Source of the DNA: Stagnihabitans sp038231395
GTDB lineage: Bacteria > Pseudomonadota > Alphaproteobacteria > Rhodobacterales > Rhodobacteraceae
Length of the DNA stretch: 64,000 nucleotides
Direction of reading: 5' to 3'
NCBI GenBank assembly: GCA_038231395.1
Contig: JBBRLL010000012.1
Location: 1-64,000 of the forward strand
The translations under genes were made by a program, and so were the position numbers. Of the stretch, positions 8,634-18,591 are shown piece after piece (within the stretch, counting starts at the first letter, position 1; the number at the start of each line of letters is the position of its first letter). The notes under the pieces were generated by a model, which saw nothing but the letters and a program-made list of their open reading frames with translations, made no database searches and was not told the origin of the DNA.

Positions 8634-11600
8634 TCATTCAGCCGCCAGTTCCGCTTGCCCTGCTGCGGCGTCCAGCAATTCGCGCTCCAACTCCACCGTC
8701 TCATGCGCGCGGGCTTTGCTGAACGGGGCGAGCAGAAGGTAGGTGGCAGGCGTCAGGAACATGGTGGAGATCGCGGCAAAGCCCAACGCCCCCACGATGA
8801 CCCAACCCAAGGCAATCCGCGCTTCTGCCCCCGGGCCAACCGCAAAGACCAAAGGCAAAGCGCCCAGCACGGTGGCAATTTTGGTCATCAGGATCGGGCG
8901 CAGCCTCGTCAGGCTGGATTGTTCGATCGCCTCGCGCACCGTATGCCCCTGATCGCGCAACTGGTTGGCAAATTCCACCACCAGAATGCCGTTCTTGGCC
9001 ATGATGCCGACCAACAAAACCAGCCCGATCTCGGAATAGACATTCATCGACCCACCCGTAAGCATCAGCGCAAATACTCCGCAGGCCAGCCCAAACGGCA
9101 CCGTCACCATGATGATCGCGGCGCTGATGAAGCTTTCAAACTGCGCTGCCAGAACCAGCATGATCACGAGGGCGGCAAAGCCGAAGGTGGTGGCCAAACC
9201 GTTGGAGTTCTGGCCGATCGTCGAAGCCTCGGCCAGTGGAATGATCGTGACGCCTGCAGGCAGCATCGGCAAAAGCACGGCGCGGGCCTGTGCATAGCCG
9301 TCACCAATCGGGAAGCCATCGCTGAGCCCTGCCGATATATCCACCGCTCTTTGCTGGGATTCCCGCGTCAGCGAGGACGCGGCAGCCCCCTCGGTCAGCG
9401 TCACTATCGACGCCATCGGCACAAAGCGGCCATTGCCCGCCCGCACGAAAATGTTCTGCAAATCGGTCGGGTCGTTGATCGGCTGGCTGGTCGATTGCAG
9501 ATAGACCGGGTAGGTCACGTCGTTAAGGTCAACGTTGCCAAGGGGTTTGCCGTCCAGCATCGCCTGCAATGTGGTGCCAAGGCCGGTCACATCGACGCCA
9601 AGCTGATCTGCGCGGCTGCGGTCGATCTGCACCGTCACCTCGGCCTGACTTGGGTCATAGCTGGACCGCACCTGACCAAAGCGCGGGTCGGCCGACAAGG
9701 TCGCCACCGCCGTAAGGGACGCTTTGGCAAGCACGTCATAGCTTGACCCCACCAGCGCGAATTGCAAGCCATTGCCACCGCCCCGGATGTTCAGGCTGTT
9801 GGGCTGAATGGCCACCGCGCGCACCCCCGGAACCTGGCCCACCGCTTTGGTTACATCAGCTGCGATGGCTTGCTGCGTGCGGCCGCGATGGTCTTGCGGC
9901 ACCAGCGAGATTGAAATGAACCCGCGGTTGGTTGATCCGCCAAACCCTGTGATCGTGAAGATGTTGGACACTTCGGCAGAGGCTTTCAACGGTGCCAGCA
10001 GCCCCTCGATCCTCGTGATCTGGGCATTGGTGTAGTCAAGGCTGACGTTCTGCGGCGCTTGGATGCTGACCAAAATCCGGCTGCGATCTTCCGGAGGGGT
10101 CAGCTCTTGCTTCAAACTGGGGAAGGCCAGCCACGCCACGCCCGCAAAGATCACAGCCGCAACCATGATGATCAGCGGGGCTTGCAGGCAACCGTGCAAA
10201 AGCCTGCCATAACCGCGCACCAAAGTGCCGCCGAATCGGTCAATCACTCCATCGGAGGGTTTGATGTCGCGCGTCAAGGCGCGTGCGGCCATCATCGGCG
10301 ACAAGGTCAGCGCCACCACAGTTGAAACCATCACGGCGATGGCAAGGGTCATGCCAAACTCGCGGAACAACCCGCCGACCTGACCGGGCAGGAAAGAGAT
10401 CGGGATGAACACTGCCGACAGCGTGACCGAGGTGGCCACGACCGCGAAATACACCTCTTGCGTGCCGCTGACCGCCGCCGCGCGCGCACCGATGCCGGTG
10501 CGTCTGAGCCTCACGATGTTTTCAAGGACCACGATGGCGTCATCCACCACCAAGCCAGTTGCCAGAACCAAAGCCAGCAAGGTCAGGATATTGATGGAAA
10601 ATCCCGTTAGATACAGACCCGCCAGCGCCCCCGACAAAGCGATGGGCATCGACACCACCGGAATAAGCGTGGCCCGCCAGTCGCGTAAAAACAGATAGAT
10701 CACCGCCGTCACCACCGCGACCGAAATCGCCATCGACCGGATCACCTCTGCCACAGCGCCTGCGATAAACACCGCGTCATCAGAGGTCAGCGCGATGTTG
10801 ACGCCCTTCGGCAGCCCCTGCTTGATATCAGCCAGCGCCTTGTTGATCCCCTTGGAGATGTTGATGGTGTTGGATTGCGCTTGTCCGATAACGCCAAGAC
10901 CGACACCGGCTTTGCCCTCGGAGCTGATCTTGGTGCCGCTGGGGTTCGGGGCCAGAAACACGGTTGCCACATCGGACAGGAAGACCCCTTTGCCGACTTT
11001 CAGCTTCTCGATCTGATCCGCTGTCACCACTTTGGCGGTGGCGCGCACGATGATGTTCTGGTTGGTGGCGTTCAGCGTGCCTGCCGGGCTGTCAAAAGAC
11101 ACCGTGGCCAAGGCCTTGGTCACATCGGCCAGCGTCAGCCCGCGTGCGGCAATCGCCGCCGGGTTGATGTCCACCGTCAAAATCTGCGCCGCATCGCCGT
11201 ACATCTGAATGTCTGCCACCCCATCAACCGACCGCAGCCGGTCAACCATTGTGGCGTTGATCAGGTCGGTCAGCGGCCCGATCCCCATGCTGTCGGATGT
11301 CACTGCAATCTGCAGGATCGCCTGGGCGTTGCTGTCGGCCTTGACCACAACCGGGCTACCGGCATCGGCGGGCAGGCTTGCCGCCAGACGCGAGATTGCG
11401 TCCCGCGTGTCCGACGCCGCCACGTTCAGATCGGTTGAGGCGGAAAACTCCACCGTCGTCCGGCTTTGCCCGTAGCGCGAGGTTGACGATACCCCGGTCA
11501 CGCCGGACACCCGCGCCACCGCCCCCTCAACCGGGGCAGTGATTGCGGTGTCAATCGTATCTGCCGCCGCACCAGGATAGCTGGTGGAGATTGTCAGAAC

Positions 11601-11759
11601 CGGGCGGCTGACATTGGGCAACTGCTGCACTTGCAGGCCCAAAAGTGCGGCAAGTCCCGCGACGAAAATCATCGCGTTGATCACAAAAGCCAGCACCGGA
11701 CGCCGCACAAACAACGCAGCCAATGCCGCACCTTGTTGCAGAGGGGCTGCTTTGGACAT
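8634..11759 (-). CDS. RND-family efflux permease (HAE1 type)
   Basis: 1041 aa, the usual length. N-terminal membrane helix (VRRPVLAFVINAMIFV), two large periplasmic loops, and twelve expected membrane helices including TM4 with the proton-relay pair in LVVDDAIVVLENI. The second half begins near residue 530. Acts as the inner-membrane pump of a tripartite efflux system driven by the proton gradient; substrates could be drugs, dyes or solvents. It follows its membrane fusion protein by three bases. No outer-membrane TolC gene is nearby, so the channel must be encoded elsewhere. Confidence 0.95.
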   Translation of the reverse strand: MSKAAPLQQGAALAALFVRRPVLAFVINAMIFVAGLAALLGLQVQQLPNVSRPVLTISTSYPGAAADTIDTAITAPVEGAVARVSGVTGVSSTSRYGQSRTTVEFSASTDLNVAASDTRDAISRLAASLPADAGSPVVVKADSNAQAILQIAVTSDSMGIGPLTDLINATMVDRLRSVDGVADIQMYGDAAQILTVDINPAAIAARGLTLADVTKALATVSFDSPAGTLNATNQNIIVRATAKVVTADQIEKLKVGKGVFLSDVATVFLAPNPSGTKISSEGKAGVGLGVIGQAQSNTINISKGINKALADIKQGLPKGVNIALTSDDAVFIAGAVAEVIRSMAISVAVVTAVIYLFLRDWRATLIPVVSMPIALSGALAGLYLTGFSINILTLLALVLATGLVVDDAIVVLENIVRLRRTGIGARAAAVSGTQEVYFAVVATSVTLSAVFIPISFLPGQVGGLFREFGMTLAIAVMVSTVVALTLSPMMAARALTRDIKPSDGVIDRFGGTLVRGYGRLLHGCLQAPLIIMVAAVIFAGVAWLAFPSLKQELTPPEDRSRILVSIQAPQNVSLDYTNAQITRIEGLLAPLKASAEVSNIFTITGFGGSTNRGFISISLVPQDHRGRTQQAIAADVTKAVGQVPGVRAVAIQPNSLNIRGGGNGLQFALVGSSYDVLAKASLTAVATLSADPRFGQVRSSYDPSQAEVTVQIDRSRADQLGVDVTGLGTTLQAMLDGKPLGNVDLNDVTYPVYLQSTSQPINDPTDLQNIFVRAGNGRFVPMASIVTLTEGAAASSLTRESQQRAVDISAGLSDGFPIGDGYAQARAVLLPMLPAGVTIIPLAEASTIGQNSNGLATTFGFAALVIMLVLAAQFESFISAAIIMVTVPFGLACGVFALMLTGGSMNVYSEIGLVLLVGIMAKNGILVVEFANQLRDQGHTVREAIEQSSLTRLRPILMTKIATVLGALPLVFAVGPGAEARIALGWVIVGALGFAAISTMFLTPATYLLLAPFSKARAHETVELERELLDAAAGQAELAAE

Positions 11760-11762
11760 CGC

Positions 11763-13151
11763 TCAATTCCCCGCTGGTGCCGCGTCGCCGCTGTGCTTGT
11801 GCTTTTTCCTAGCTGTAGCGTCGGTCGCAGGATCCACGACCGGCGCTTCTGCCGCCTGCGCGCTGCCCACATTCGGGGTCGCTTGGGCTACGGGATCAAT
11901 CGCGGGCGAGACGGCAGCAGCCGCATCGCCACCAAACACCTGCACATCAGCGCCGGGCTTCAGGCCATCCAGCCCCTCGGTCACGATCTGATCGCCTGCC
12001 TTGACCGCACCCGCAACCAGAACGCTTTCAGTGTTGCGCTGCACGATCTGCACCGGAACCTTGTCGACCTTGCCATCTGCAAAGCGCCAGACATAGGCCC
12101 CCGCCGACCCCCATTGCACCGACAAGGGATTGACCGTCACATAAGTCTGCCCGACGAATTGCAGGGCGACAGAAAAAGCCATCCCCGGTTGCAGGCTGCC
12201 TTCGCCATTGTCGACCTGCGCCTGCATCTGATAGGTGCCGCTAGCCGGATCAATCTGGTTGTCAATCGAGGTAACCTTGGCCGAAAGCGTCGCCTCTGGC
12301 CGCGCCACGGGCACAAGACTTGCCGCGTCGCCGACCTTGACCTGCCCCACCAGCCGCTCTGGCAGCCAGAAGTTGACGATCAAAGCCGAGGAATCCACAA
12401 TCGCCACAATCGGGGTTTGGGCGGTCACGGCATTTCCCACGCTAAGCCGCACGATCCCCGCCACGCCAGCAATCGGTGCCACGATGGCGCGGTTCGACAG
12501 ATCCAGCTCGGTTGAGCGCAATGAAAGATCCGCCATTTGTGCGGCCAGTTCCACCGCTTGGGTCTGGCTGGCCGGGGCAGCATTGCTTTGCACCAACGCT
12601 TTGTTGCGCTCCAAAGTGCGTTGGGCGTCATCGGCGGCCAGCTTGGCCTTGTCGTGGGCGATTTCCTGCGTTTTGGAATCCAACCGGGCGATCACCTGTC
12701 CAGCCGTCACCTTGGCACCGGACGTGACCAAAACCTCGGTCAGGGTGCCATTGGACAGCGGCAAAACGGTCACGGATTGCAAGGCGGCCCCTGTGCCCAA
12801 GGCGGCGATCTTGTCGTTGATCACAGCGGTCCCGGCAGGTTTCAAAACCACGGTTAGTTTGCGCGCAAAGCCGGACTTGCCCTGCCCTGCGCCACCGGGG
12901 CTGGCCGTCTGGCTAGTCGTCTGGCTGGCCGAACCGGACGCCTTGGGACCCTGCCCCGGCGCTGTGGTGTCCGCAGGGCCAGCAGGTGGCAAAAGCCCAA
13001 GGCGCGCCATCGGCCCCGCCAAGCCATGGTTTGCCAGGAACCCCGCCGCTGTCGGCGAAAGTTTCAAAGTGGCGAAACACGCGAAAAGCGTGACGACCAA
13101 ACTCCAGACCAACTGTTTCCAAGCAGACACGCTGTGCGTCTCCTGCACCAT
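11763..13151 (-). CDS. RND efflux membrane fusion protein (periplasmic adaptor)
   Basis: 462 aa. N-terminal membrane anchor (LVVTLFACFATLKL), a Pro/Gly/Ser/Gln-rich linker (about residues 55-92), then the barrel-sandwich (lipoyl-like) halves with GAKVTAGQVIARLDS, an alpha-helical hairpin rich in Ala/Lys/Gln, the second lipoyl half (APIAGVAGIVRLSVG), and beta-barrel/membrane-proximal domains. Connects the RND permease encoded just downstream to an outer-membrane channel. The C-terminus has an Ala-rich low-complexity tail ending in KKHKHSGDAAPAGN, longer than usual. Confidence 0.93.
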   Translation of the reverse strand: MVQETHSVSAWKQLVWSLVVTLFACFATLKLSPTAAGFLANHGLAGPMARLGLLPPAGPADTTAPGQGPKASGSASQTTSQTASPGGAGQGKSGFARKLTVVLKPAGTAVINDKIAALGTGAALQSVTVLPLSNGTLTEVLVTSGAKVTAGQVIARLDSKTQEIAHDKAKLAADDAQRTLERNKALVQSNAAPASQTQAVELAAQMADLSLRSTELDLSNRAIVAPIAGVAGIVRLSVGNAVTAQTPIVAIVDSSALIVNFWLPERLVGQVKVGDAASLVPVARPEATLSAKVTSIDNQIDPASGTYQMQAQVDNGEGSLQPGMAFSVALQFVGQTYVTVNPLSVQWGSAGAYVWRFADGKVDKVPVQIVQRNTESVLVAGAVKAGDQIVTEGLDGLKPGADVQVFGGDAAAAVSPAIDPVAQATPNVGSAQAAEAPVVDPATDATARKKHKHSGDAAPAGN

Positions 13152-14045
13152 AAAAGCGGGACCCGATCCGCGATTTCGCCCAAGTTCTTTGCTCTTATAC
13201 GGTTGGGGTCAACGCCGTCCGTCGCAGGTTATCACACGTTCCGGTGACTGGCCAAATGACTGTCCTAAACCCATGGTGTCCTGCGGTGAAGGCCCAAAAC
13301 CCGCGTCCTCGCCTGACGGCACGGGTTCGCTCCGATTTTCGTCAAAAAGCGTCGGTGCAGCTTCGCTGTACGGGTTACTACGGGCTTGAAGGGAATGACC
13401 GGTGGTTAGAAATCGTGACCTCGGCAAGCGCCAGGTTGCAAGAACGGACCGATGGCAAAGTGCCGGACCTGCGACGCTGCATGCTGGTGCGGAACGGCAG
13501 ATCCAACACCACCACCCTGCCGGAAAGCAGTTCGCCCCTCGTTGGTTCAATTCTCCGGCGCTGACTGCCAGGATCCCAACGCGAGCCACTGCCAGTCTGC
13601 CATATTATCACCGCGCCAGACTTTGCCTGATCCGCTGGTGCACCGAGGTGTGGTTGACGTTTCCGGGACCGACGCCCGTGAATTGCGCTGGCTGGCCGGA
13701 TTGCCTTGAAAAAATGGCCTACTGCAAGAACCGCTACTCGCCACAAATGATGAAGCTGTTTAGCGGAACTCGTACCCTGCGTGCCCCGTGGTTTCCAAGA
13801 CAACTTCCGATCACCGACTCAGCCCAATGGCCTTTGTCGCAGGAATATCCGCTTATCCTGATGCGCCAGTTCTTCAAATCGCTGCAAATTCCGAAACGAA
13901 AACAGGTTCTTGGCTACCCGATCCTGCGGGACTTTTGGCGGCATTTTGCTCAGAAAACAAACCGTTTGCATATAGTATTACTTTTGATAGGGTCATCCAA
14001 TCGTCGGCGCATCAGATGTCCGCGATTCACTCGGAGGGAGGAATA
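13152..14045. other. 894-bp gene-poor region
   Basis: No frame on either strand gives a protein I recognise, and all open frames have atypical composition (Arg/Ser/Pro-rich), as in non-coding sequence. It separates the adaptor gene from the plus-strand ytfQ operon, so it must contain their divergent promoters. The last 100 bases are AT-rich. Fragments such as that at 13640-13700 could be remnants of a decayed gene, but I cannot assign them. Confidence 0.5.
13946..13974 (+). promoter_or_regulatory. Candidate promoter of the ytfQ operon
   Basis: In an AT-rich stretch before ytfQ, TTGCTC (13946-13951) and CATATA (13969-13974) stand 17 bp apart, resembling -35 and -10 boxes. The leader to the ATG would be about 65 nt. 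Assigned by eye only. Confidence 0.3.
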
Positions 14046-15008
14046 ATGTTTACTTTCAAGAGGCTCGCACTTGCTGCGGGCACCGTAGCCCTGTTGTCTT
14101 CGACGGCCTTGGCGGGCGGTCTTACGGTTGGCTTCTCACAGATCGGCTCTGAATCGGGTTGGCGCGCTGCGGAAACTTCGGTGACCAAACAGCAGGCCAC
14201 CGCGCATGGCGTTGATCTGAAATTCGCCGACGCGCAGCAAAAGCAAGAGAACCAGATCAAGGCGATCCGTGGTTTCATCGCACAAGGCGTTGACGCCATC
14301 ATGGTCGCTCCGGTTGTGGCGACCGGCTGGGATGCGGTTCTGGGCGAGGCAAAAGATGCGGGCATTCCGGTCATCCTGCTGGACCGTGGCGTCGATGCCA
14401 GCCAGGACCTGTACCTGACCTCGGTGGCTTCGGACCAGGTTCATGAAGGCGCGGTTGCTGGCCAATTCCTGGTTGACACCATCAAGGACAAGCCCTGCAA
14501 AGTGGTGGAGATTGAGGGCACCGTCGGCTCTACCCCTGCCATCAACCGCAAGAAGGGCTTTGACGACACCGTCACCAAACAAGCCAACATCACCATCATC
14601 CGCAGCCAGACCGGCGAGTTCACCCGCTCCAAAGGCAAGGAAGTGATGGAGGGCTTTATCAAGGCCGAAAACGGGGGCAAAGACATCTGCGCCGTCTATG
14701 CCCACAACGATGACATGATGGTCGGCGCCATTCAGGCGATGAAGGATGCTGGATTGAACCCGGGCAAAGACATCATCACCATCTCGATCGATGGCGTGCC
14801 TGATCTGTTCCAGGCGATGGCGAAAGGCGAGGCCAATGCGACGGTCGAATTGACGCCGAACATGGCAGGCCCGGCGTTTGACGTGCTGGAGGCCTTCAAG
14901 AAAGACGGCACCAAGCCTGCCAAATTCATCATCACCGAGTCCAAGCTTTATACCCCGAAAGATGATCCTCAGGGCGAATACGACCGCCGCAAGGGTCTGG
15001 GCTACTAA
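14046..15008 (+). CDS. ytfQ: Galactofuranose-type sugar ABC transporter, periplasmic binding protein
   Basis: 320 aa, starting at the ATG preceded by GGAGGGAGG; a longer in-frame frame upstream has no signal peptide. Signal peptide ends near ALA at residue 22. The mature protein follows E. coli YtfQ closely as I recall it: VGFSQIGSESGWRAAE, GQQKQENQIK-like region, APVVATGWD, SQTGEFTRSKGKEVMEGF, AHNDDMMVGAIQA and ELTPNMAGPAFD. YtfQ binds galactofuranose in the periplasm and delivers it to YtfRT/YjfF. First gene of a four-gene transporter operon; a hairpin after the stop may keep its mRNA more abundant than the rest. Confidence 0.92.
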   Translation: MFTFKRLALAAGTVALLSSTALAGGLTVGFSQIGSESGWRAAETSVTKQQATAHGVDLKFADAQQKQENQIKAIRGFIAQGVDAIMVAPVVATGWDAVLGEAKDAGIPVILLDRGVDASQDLYLTSVASDQVHEGAVAGQFLVDTIKDKPCKVVEIEGTVGSTPAINRKKGFDDTVTKQANITIIRSQTGEFTRSKGKEVMEGFIKAENGGKDICAVYAHNDDMMVGAIQAMKDAGLNPGKDIITISIDGVPDLFQAMAKGEANATVELTPNMAGPAFDVLEAFKKDGTKPAKFIITESKLYTPKDDPQGEYDRRKGLGY

Positions 15009-15027
15009 GCCCCCCGCCAGTCAGGAC

Positions 15028-15056
15028 CCGCCGGCCAGTGTCGCACTGGTCGGCGG
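15028..15056 (+). terminator. Intercistronic hairpin between ytfQ and ytfR
   Basis: A 13-bp stem with one G-T wobble (15028-15040 with 15044-15056) closes a TCG loop and is followed by ATTTAT. A stable hairpin directly after a binding-protein gene commonly limits read-through or protects the 3' end of its mRNA. Confidence 0.7.
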
Positions 15057-15119
15057 ATTTATCTTGCCCAAAGGCAGAGCAAGGTGGCTAATCCACGAGG
15101 GCAATGGGGAGGGCAGGTG

Positions 15120-16634
15120 ATGACGGATAACGTCGCGCCGGTGCTGCAAGGGCGGGGTTTGGGCAAGGTCTTTGGCCAACATCGCGCCTTGGATGATGTC
15201 GACATCGATCTGTGGGCGGGCGAGGTTCATGCTTTGCTGGGCGAGAACGGTGCCGGAAAATCGACCCTCATCAAGATTTTGACCGGGGCTTACACAGCCG
15301 ACTCCGGCGAAATTCAGCTGGAGGGTCAGACACTTCATTTCCGCGACCCCTTGCAGGCGCAGGGTCACGGGATCGGCACGGTTTATCAGGAGGTCAACCT
15401 CGTGCCAAACCTGTCCGTGGCCGAAAATCTGTTTCTGGGCCATCAGCCAACCCGTTGGGGTTTTGTGCAAAAGGCAGCGATTGCTAAAAAAGCGCGGGAG
15501 GTTCTGGCGACCTATGGCCTTGATATTGATGTGAAAGCCGAACTTGGCAGCTATTCCGTTGCTGTCCAGCAAATCGTCGCCATCGCGCGTGCGGTGGAAT
15601 TGTCGGGCAAGGTTCTGGTGCTGGACGAACCCACCGCCAGCCTTGACCGCAACGAGGTGGAACGGCTGTTCGATGTGATCCGCGCTTTGAAAGCCCGGGG
15701 GCTGGCCATTCTGTTCATCACCCATTTTCTGGATCAGGTCTTTGCCATCTCGGACCGCGTGACGATCCTTCGCAACGGCAAGCTGGTGAAATCGCAACCG
15801 CTGACCAATCTGAGCCGGACTGATGTGGTCCGGATGATGCTGGGCAAGGACATCGTGTTCGCCCAACCGGCCACAATGCTGGAAGAAACCGAAACCGGCC
15901 CGGTGCTGGTGTCGTTCAACGGCTTGGGTAAATCGGGCCGCGTCGCCCCTTTCACCCTGACTCTGCGGCGGGGCGAGGTTGTGGGGGTGGCGGGCCTTCT
16001 GGGCTCTGGCCGTACCGAAATGGCGCGGTTGATGTTTGGCGTCGATGTGGCAGATGCGGGCTCTATTCAGATGGACAACCGCCCTTTGACCCTGCGCAAC
16101 CCTGCACAGGCCGTTGCCGCCGGGTTTGGCTTTTGCCCTGAAGACCGCAAGGCGGACGGCATCTTCGGCGATCTGTCAGTGCGCGAAAATATCATCATCG
16201 CTTTGCAGGCCAAGCTGGGCTGGTTCCGCGCCCTGATCCGCGACGAACAGGACGAAATCGCTGGCCGCTTCGCAGAGGCCTTGGACATTCGCGCCGCAAG
16301 TCACGACATGCCGGTCAGACTTCTGTCGGGTGGAAACCAGCAAAAAGTCATCCTCGCCCGCTGGTTGGCCATCGACCCCAGTCTGCTGATCCTTGATGAA
16401 CCCACGCGGGGCATCGACGTCGGGGCCCATGCCGAGATTGTGCGCACGATCAACCGGCTGCGCGAGGATGGGCTGGCGCTTCTGGTGATCTCGTCCGAAC
16501 TGGATGAGGTGGTGGCCTATTCCAGCCGCGTCGTGGTGATGCGAGAGCGGCAGATGGTGGCAGAGTTGACTGGCAGCGATATCTCTCCCGCCGTCATCGT
16601 GCAGGCCATCGCCGCACAGGAGGGTGCTGCATGA
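15120..16634 (+). CDS. ytfR: Sugar ABC transporter ATP-binding protein (tandem ATPase)
   Basis: 504 aa from the ATG preceded by GGGGAGG; a longer start at 15084 is less likely. Two ABC domains as in all sugar importers of the RbsA/MglA/YtfR group. The first has Walker A GENGAGKST (about residues 39-47) and Walker B VLVLDEPTASLD but a degenerate signature (SVAVQQIVAIAR). The second has a degenerate Walker A (GLLGSGRTE) and a good signature LLSGGNQQKV with LILDEPTRGIDVG. Energises import together with YtfT and YjfF; its stop overlaps the ytfT start. Confidence 0.92.
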   Translation: MTDNVAPVLQGRGLGKVFGQHRALDDVDIDLWAGEVHALLGENGAGKSTLIKILTGAYTADSGEIQLEGQTLHFRDPLQAQGHGIGTVYQEVNLVPNLSVAENLFLGHQPTRWGFVQKAAIAKKAREVLATYGLDIDVKAELGSYSVAVQQIVAIARAVELSGKVLVLDEPTASLDRNEVERLFDVIRALKARGLAILFITHFLDQVFAISDRVTILRNGKLVKSQPLTNLSRTDVVRMMLGKDIVFAQPATMLEETETGPVLVSFNGLGKSGRVAPFTLTLRRGEVVGVAGLLGSGRTEMARLMFGVDVADAGSIQMDNRPLTLRNPAQAVAAGFGFCPEDRKADGIFGDLSVRENIIIALQAKLGWFRALIRDEQDEIAGRFAEALDIRAASHDMPVRLLSGGNQQKVILARWLAIDPSLLILDEPTRGIDVGAHAEIVRTINRLREDGLALLVISSELDEVVAYSSRVVVMRERQMVAELTGSDISPAVIVQAIAAQEGAA

Positions 16635-17617
16635 GGATGCAAGTCTCGCGGCTGTTCACCACACAAACCGTGGCACTGGTGGCGGTTCTGGCCTTCAACT
16701 GGCTGCTGTTCCCCGGGTTTTTCCATGTGACATGGCAGGACGGCAGGTTCTTTGGCAGCGTCATCGACGTCTTGAACCGGGGCGCGCCGGTTGCCATCCT
16801 CGCCATCGGCATGACGGCGGTCATCGCCACCAAGGGCGTTGATCTGTCGGTCGGTGCTGTCATGGCAATCGCAGGCGCTACGGCTGCAAGCTCTGTCGTG
16901 GCGGGCTATTCGGTCTGGGTCGCGGTGCCCGCTGCACTGGCCACCGGTCTGGCCTGCGGCTTGTGGAACGGCATTCTGGTGACCATGCTGGAAATTCAGC
17001 CAATCATCGCCACGCTGGTGATCATGGTGGCCGGGCGCGGCGTGGCGCAACTGATCACCAAGGGATCCATCGTGACCTTTGGCAATGAAAAGCTGATCTT
17101 CCTTGGCACCGGCGCGCTGTTCGGCTTTCCGATGCCAACCGTGATAGCACTGGTCCTGATGCTGGTGGCGACCTTCGCCGTGCGCCGCACCGCCCTTGGT
17201 CTTTTGATCGAGGCGGTGGGCGTCAACCGATCCGCCGCACGGTTTGCGGGCATTTCCAGCACGATCCTGTTGTTGATCGTCTACACCTTCTCGGGCTTTT
17301 GTGCGGCGATCTCCGGGATTGTCGTGGCGGCCGATATTCGCGGGGCGGATGCCAACAACGCAGGCCTTTGGCTGGAACTGGATGCGATTCTGGCGGTGGT
17401 GATCGGCGGTACGTCTTTGTTGGGGGGACGGTTTTCCATCGTGATGTCGGTGGTGGGCGCGCTGATCATTCAGGCGATGAACACCGGCATCCTGGTTTCG
17501 GGCTTCAGGCCAGAGTTCAACCTGATCGTCAAGGCGGGCGTCATCATCATCATCCTGATCCTGCAATCGCCCATCGCGTCGGGCCTGTTTGCCAAACGCG
17601 CCGCAGGTGCAAAATGA
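16631..17617 (+). CDS. ytfT: Sugar ABC transporter permease
   Basis: 328 aa with eight to ten hydrophobic segments and the RbsC-type signatures ATKGVDLSVGAVMAIAG and AVVIGGTSLLGGRFS. One of the two membrane subunits of the galactofuranose-type importer. Starts by ATGA overlap with ytfR and ends by ATGA overlap with the second permease, so translation is probably coupled. Confidence 0.92.
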   Translation: MRMQVSRLFTTQTVALVAVLAFNWLLFPGFFHVTWQDGRFFGSVIDVLNRGAPVAILAIGMTAVIATKGVDLSVGAVMAIAGATAASSVVAGYSVWVAVPAALATGLACGLWNGILVTMLEIQPIIATLVIMVAGRGVAQLITKGSIVTFGNEKLIFLGTGALFGFPMPTVIALVLMLVATFAVRRTALGLLIEAVGVNRSAARFAGISSTILLLIVYTFSGFCAAISGIVVAADIRGADANNAGLWLELDAILAVVIGGTSLLGGRFSIVMSVVGALIIQAMNTGILVSGFRPEFNLIVKAGVIIIILILQSPIASGLFAKRAAGAK

Positions 17618-18573
17618 ACCGTCCTTTGCGTCCGCTGGCGGCAACCGCGGTGATCTTCCTTTTGGCCTATCTTGCAGCGGTGCTTCAGTTTCATGCGATG
17701 CTGTCGACCCGGGTGTTGGGGAACTTCCTGACCGACAATGCTTTCCTAGGGATCACGGCGGTCGGCATGACCTTTGTCATCCTGTCCGGCGGGATCGACC
17801 TTTCGGTGGGTGCTGTGATCGGCTTTACCGGCGTGTTCGTGGCGGTCCTGATCACCTGGTTGGGCGTTCACCCCTTGCTGGCCTTTGCGCTGGCTTTGCT
17901 GGTTGCGGCTGCATTCGGCGCAGCCATGGGGGCCGCAATCCACTACCTTGCGGTGCCGAGTTTCATTGTCACCCTTGCCGGGATGTTTCTGGCGCGCGGG
18001 GCGGCTTCGGTCCTGTCGCCCGACTCCATCGCCATCACCCACGGCTTTTATGACACGGTGGCGCAGACCTACCTGAAACTGCCCGGCGGCGGGCGGTTGA
18101 GCCTGATTGGCGATGTCATGGTGGCGGTGTTCATCTGCGGAGCGATCCTTGCGCATCGCACGCGGTTCGGCTCTTATGTCTATGCTCTGGGCGGCAATAC
18201 CACCTCTGCCGCATTGATGGGGGTGCCGGTTGCGCGCACCACGATCCTGATCTACACGCTGTCCTCGACGCTTGCAGGGTTGGCCGGGATCGTCTTTTCG
18301 CTATACACATCCGCCGGATATTCGCTGGCAGCGGTGGGGGTGGAACTGGACGCCATCGGTGCGGTTGTCATCGGGGGCACGCTTTTGACCGGAGGATATG
18401 GCTTTGTGGCGGGCACTTTCATTGGCGTGATGCTGATGGGCCTCGTGCAAACCTACATCATCTTCGACGGAACCTTGTCCAGCTGGTGGACAAAGATCGT
18501 GATCGGAGTGCTTCTATTCATGTTCATCCTGCTGCAACGCTTGGTGTTCCGGGCCTCGGCTCAGCGCAAATAA
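17614..18573 (+). CDS. yjfF: Sugar ABC transporter permease, second subunit
   Basis: 319 aa, starting at the ATG that overlaps the ytfT stop (a longer frame exists but runs inside ytfT). Same family as YtfT, with LSGGIDLSVGAVIGFTG and AVVIGGTLLTGGYG. In E. coli YjfF forms the heterodimeric membrane channel with YtfT; the order Q-R-T-F is retained here. Ends 18 bp before the regulator gene. Confidence 0.92.
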   Translation: MNRPLRPLAATAVIFLLAYLAAVLQFHAMLSTRVLGNFLTDNAFLGITAVGMTFVILSGGIDLSVGAVIGFTGVFVAVLITWLGVHPLLAFALALLVAAAFGAAMGAAIHYLAVPSFIVTLAGMFLARGAASVLSPDSIAITHGFYDTVAQTYLKLPGGGRLSLIGDVMVAVFICGAILAHRTRFGSYVYALGGNTTSAALMGVPVARTTILIYTLSSTLAGLAGIVFSLYTSAGYSLAAVGVELDAIGAVVIGGTLLTGGYGFVAGTFIGVMLMGLVQTYIIFDGTLSSWWTKIVIGVLLFMFILLQRLVFRASAQRK

Positions 18574-18591
18574 GGACCGTGGAAGCAGAAG

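Noticed and set aside
8466..9746. Long plus-strand open frame (426 codons) opposite the RND permease
   Set aside because: It lies antisense to a well-supported RND gene; its composition (Arg/His/Gln-rich) is that of a GC-rich shadow frame.
13788..14045. N-terminal extension of YtfQ by 86 residues
   Set aside because: The inner ATG has a near-perfect SD and begins a normal signal peptide; the extension has neither.
17299..17613. N-terminal extension of YjfF by about 105 residues
   Set aside because: It would lie in another frame entirely inside ytfT; the ATGA overlap start gives the family length.
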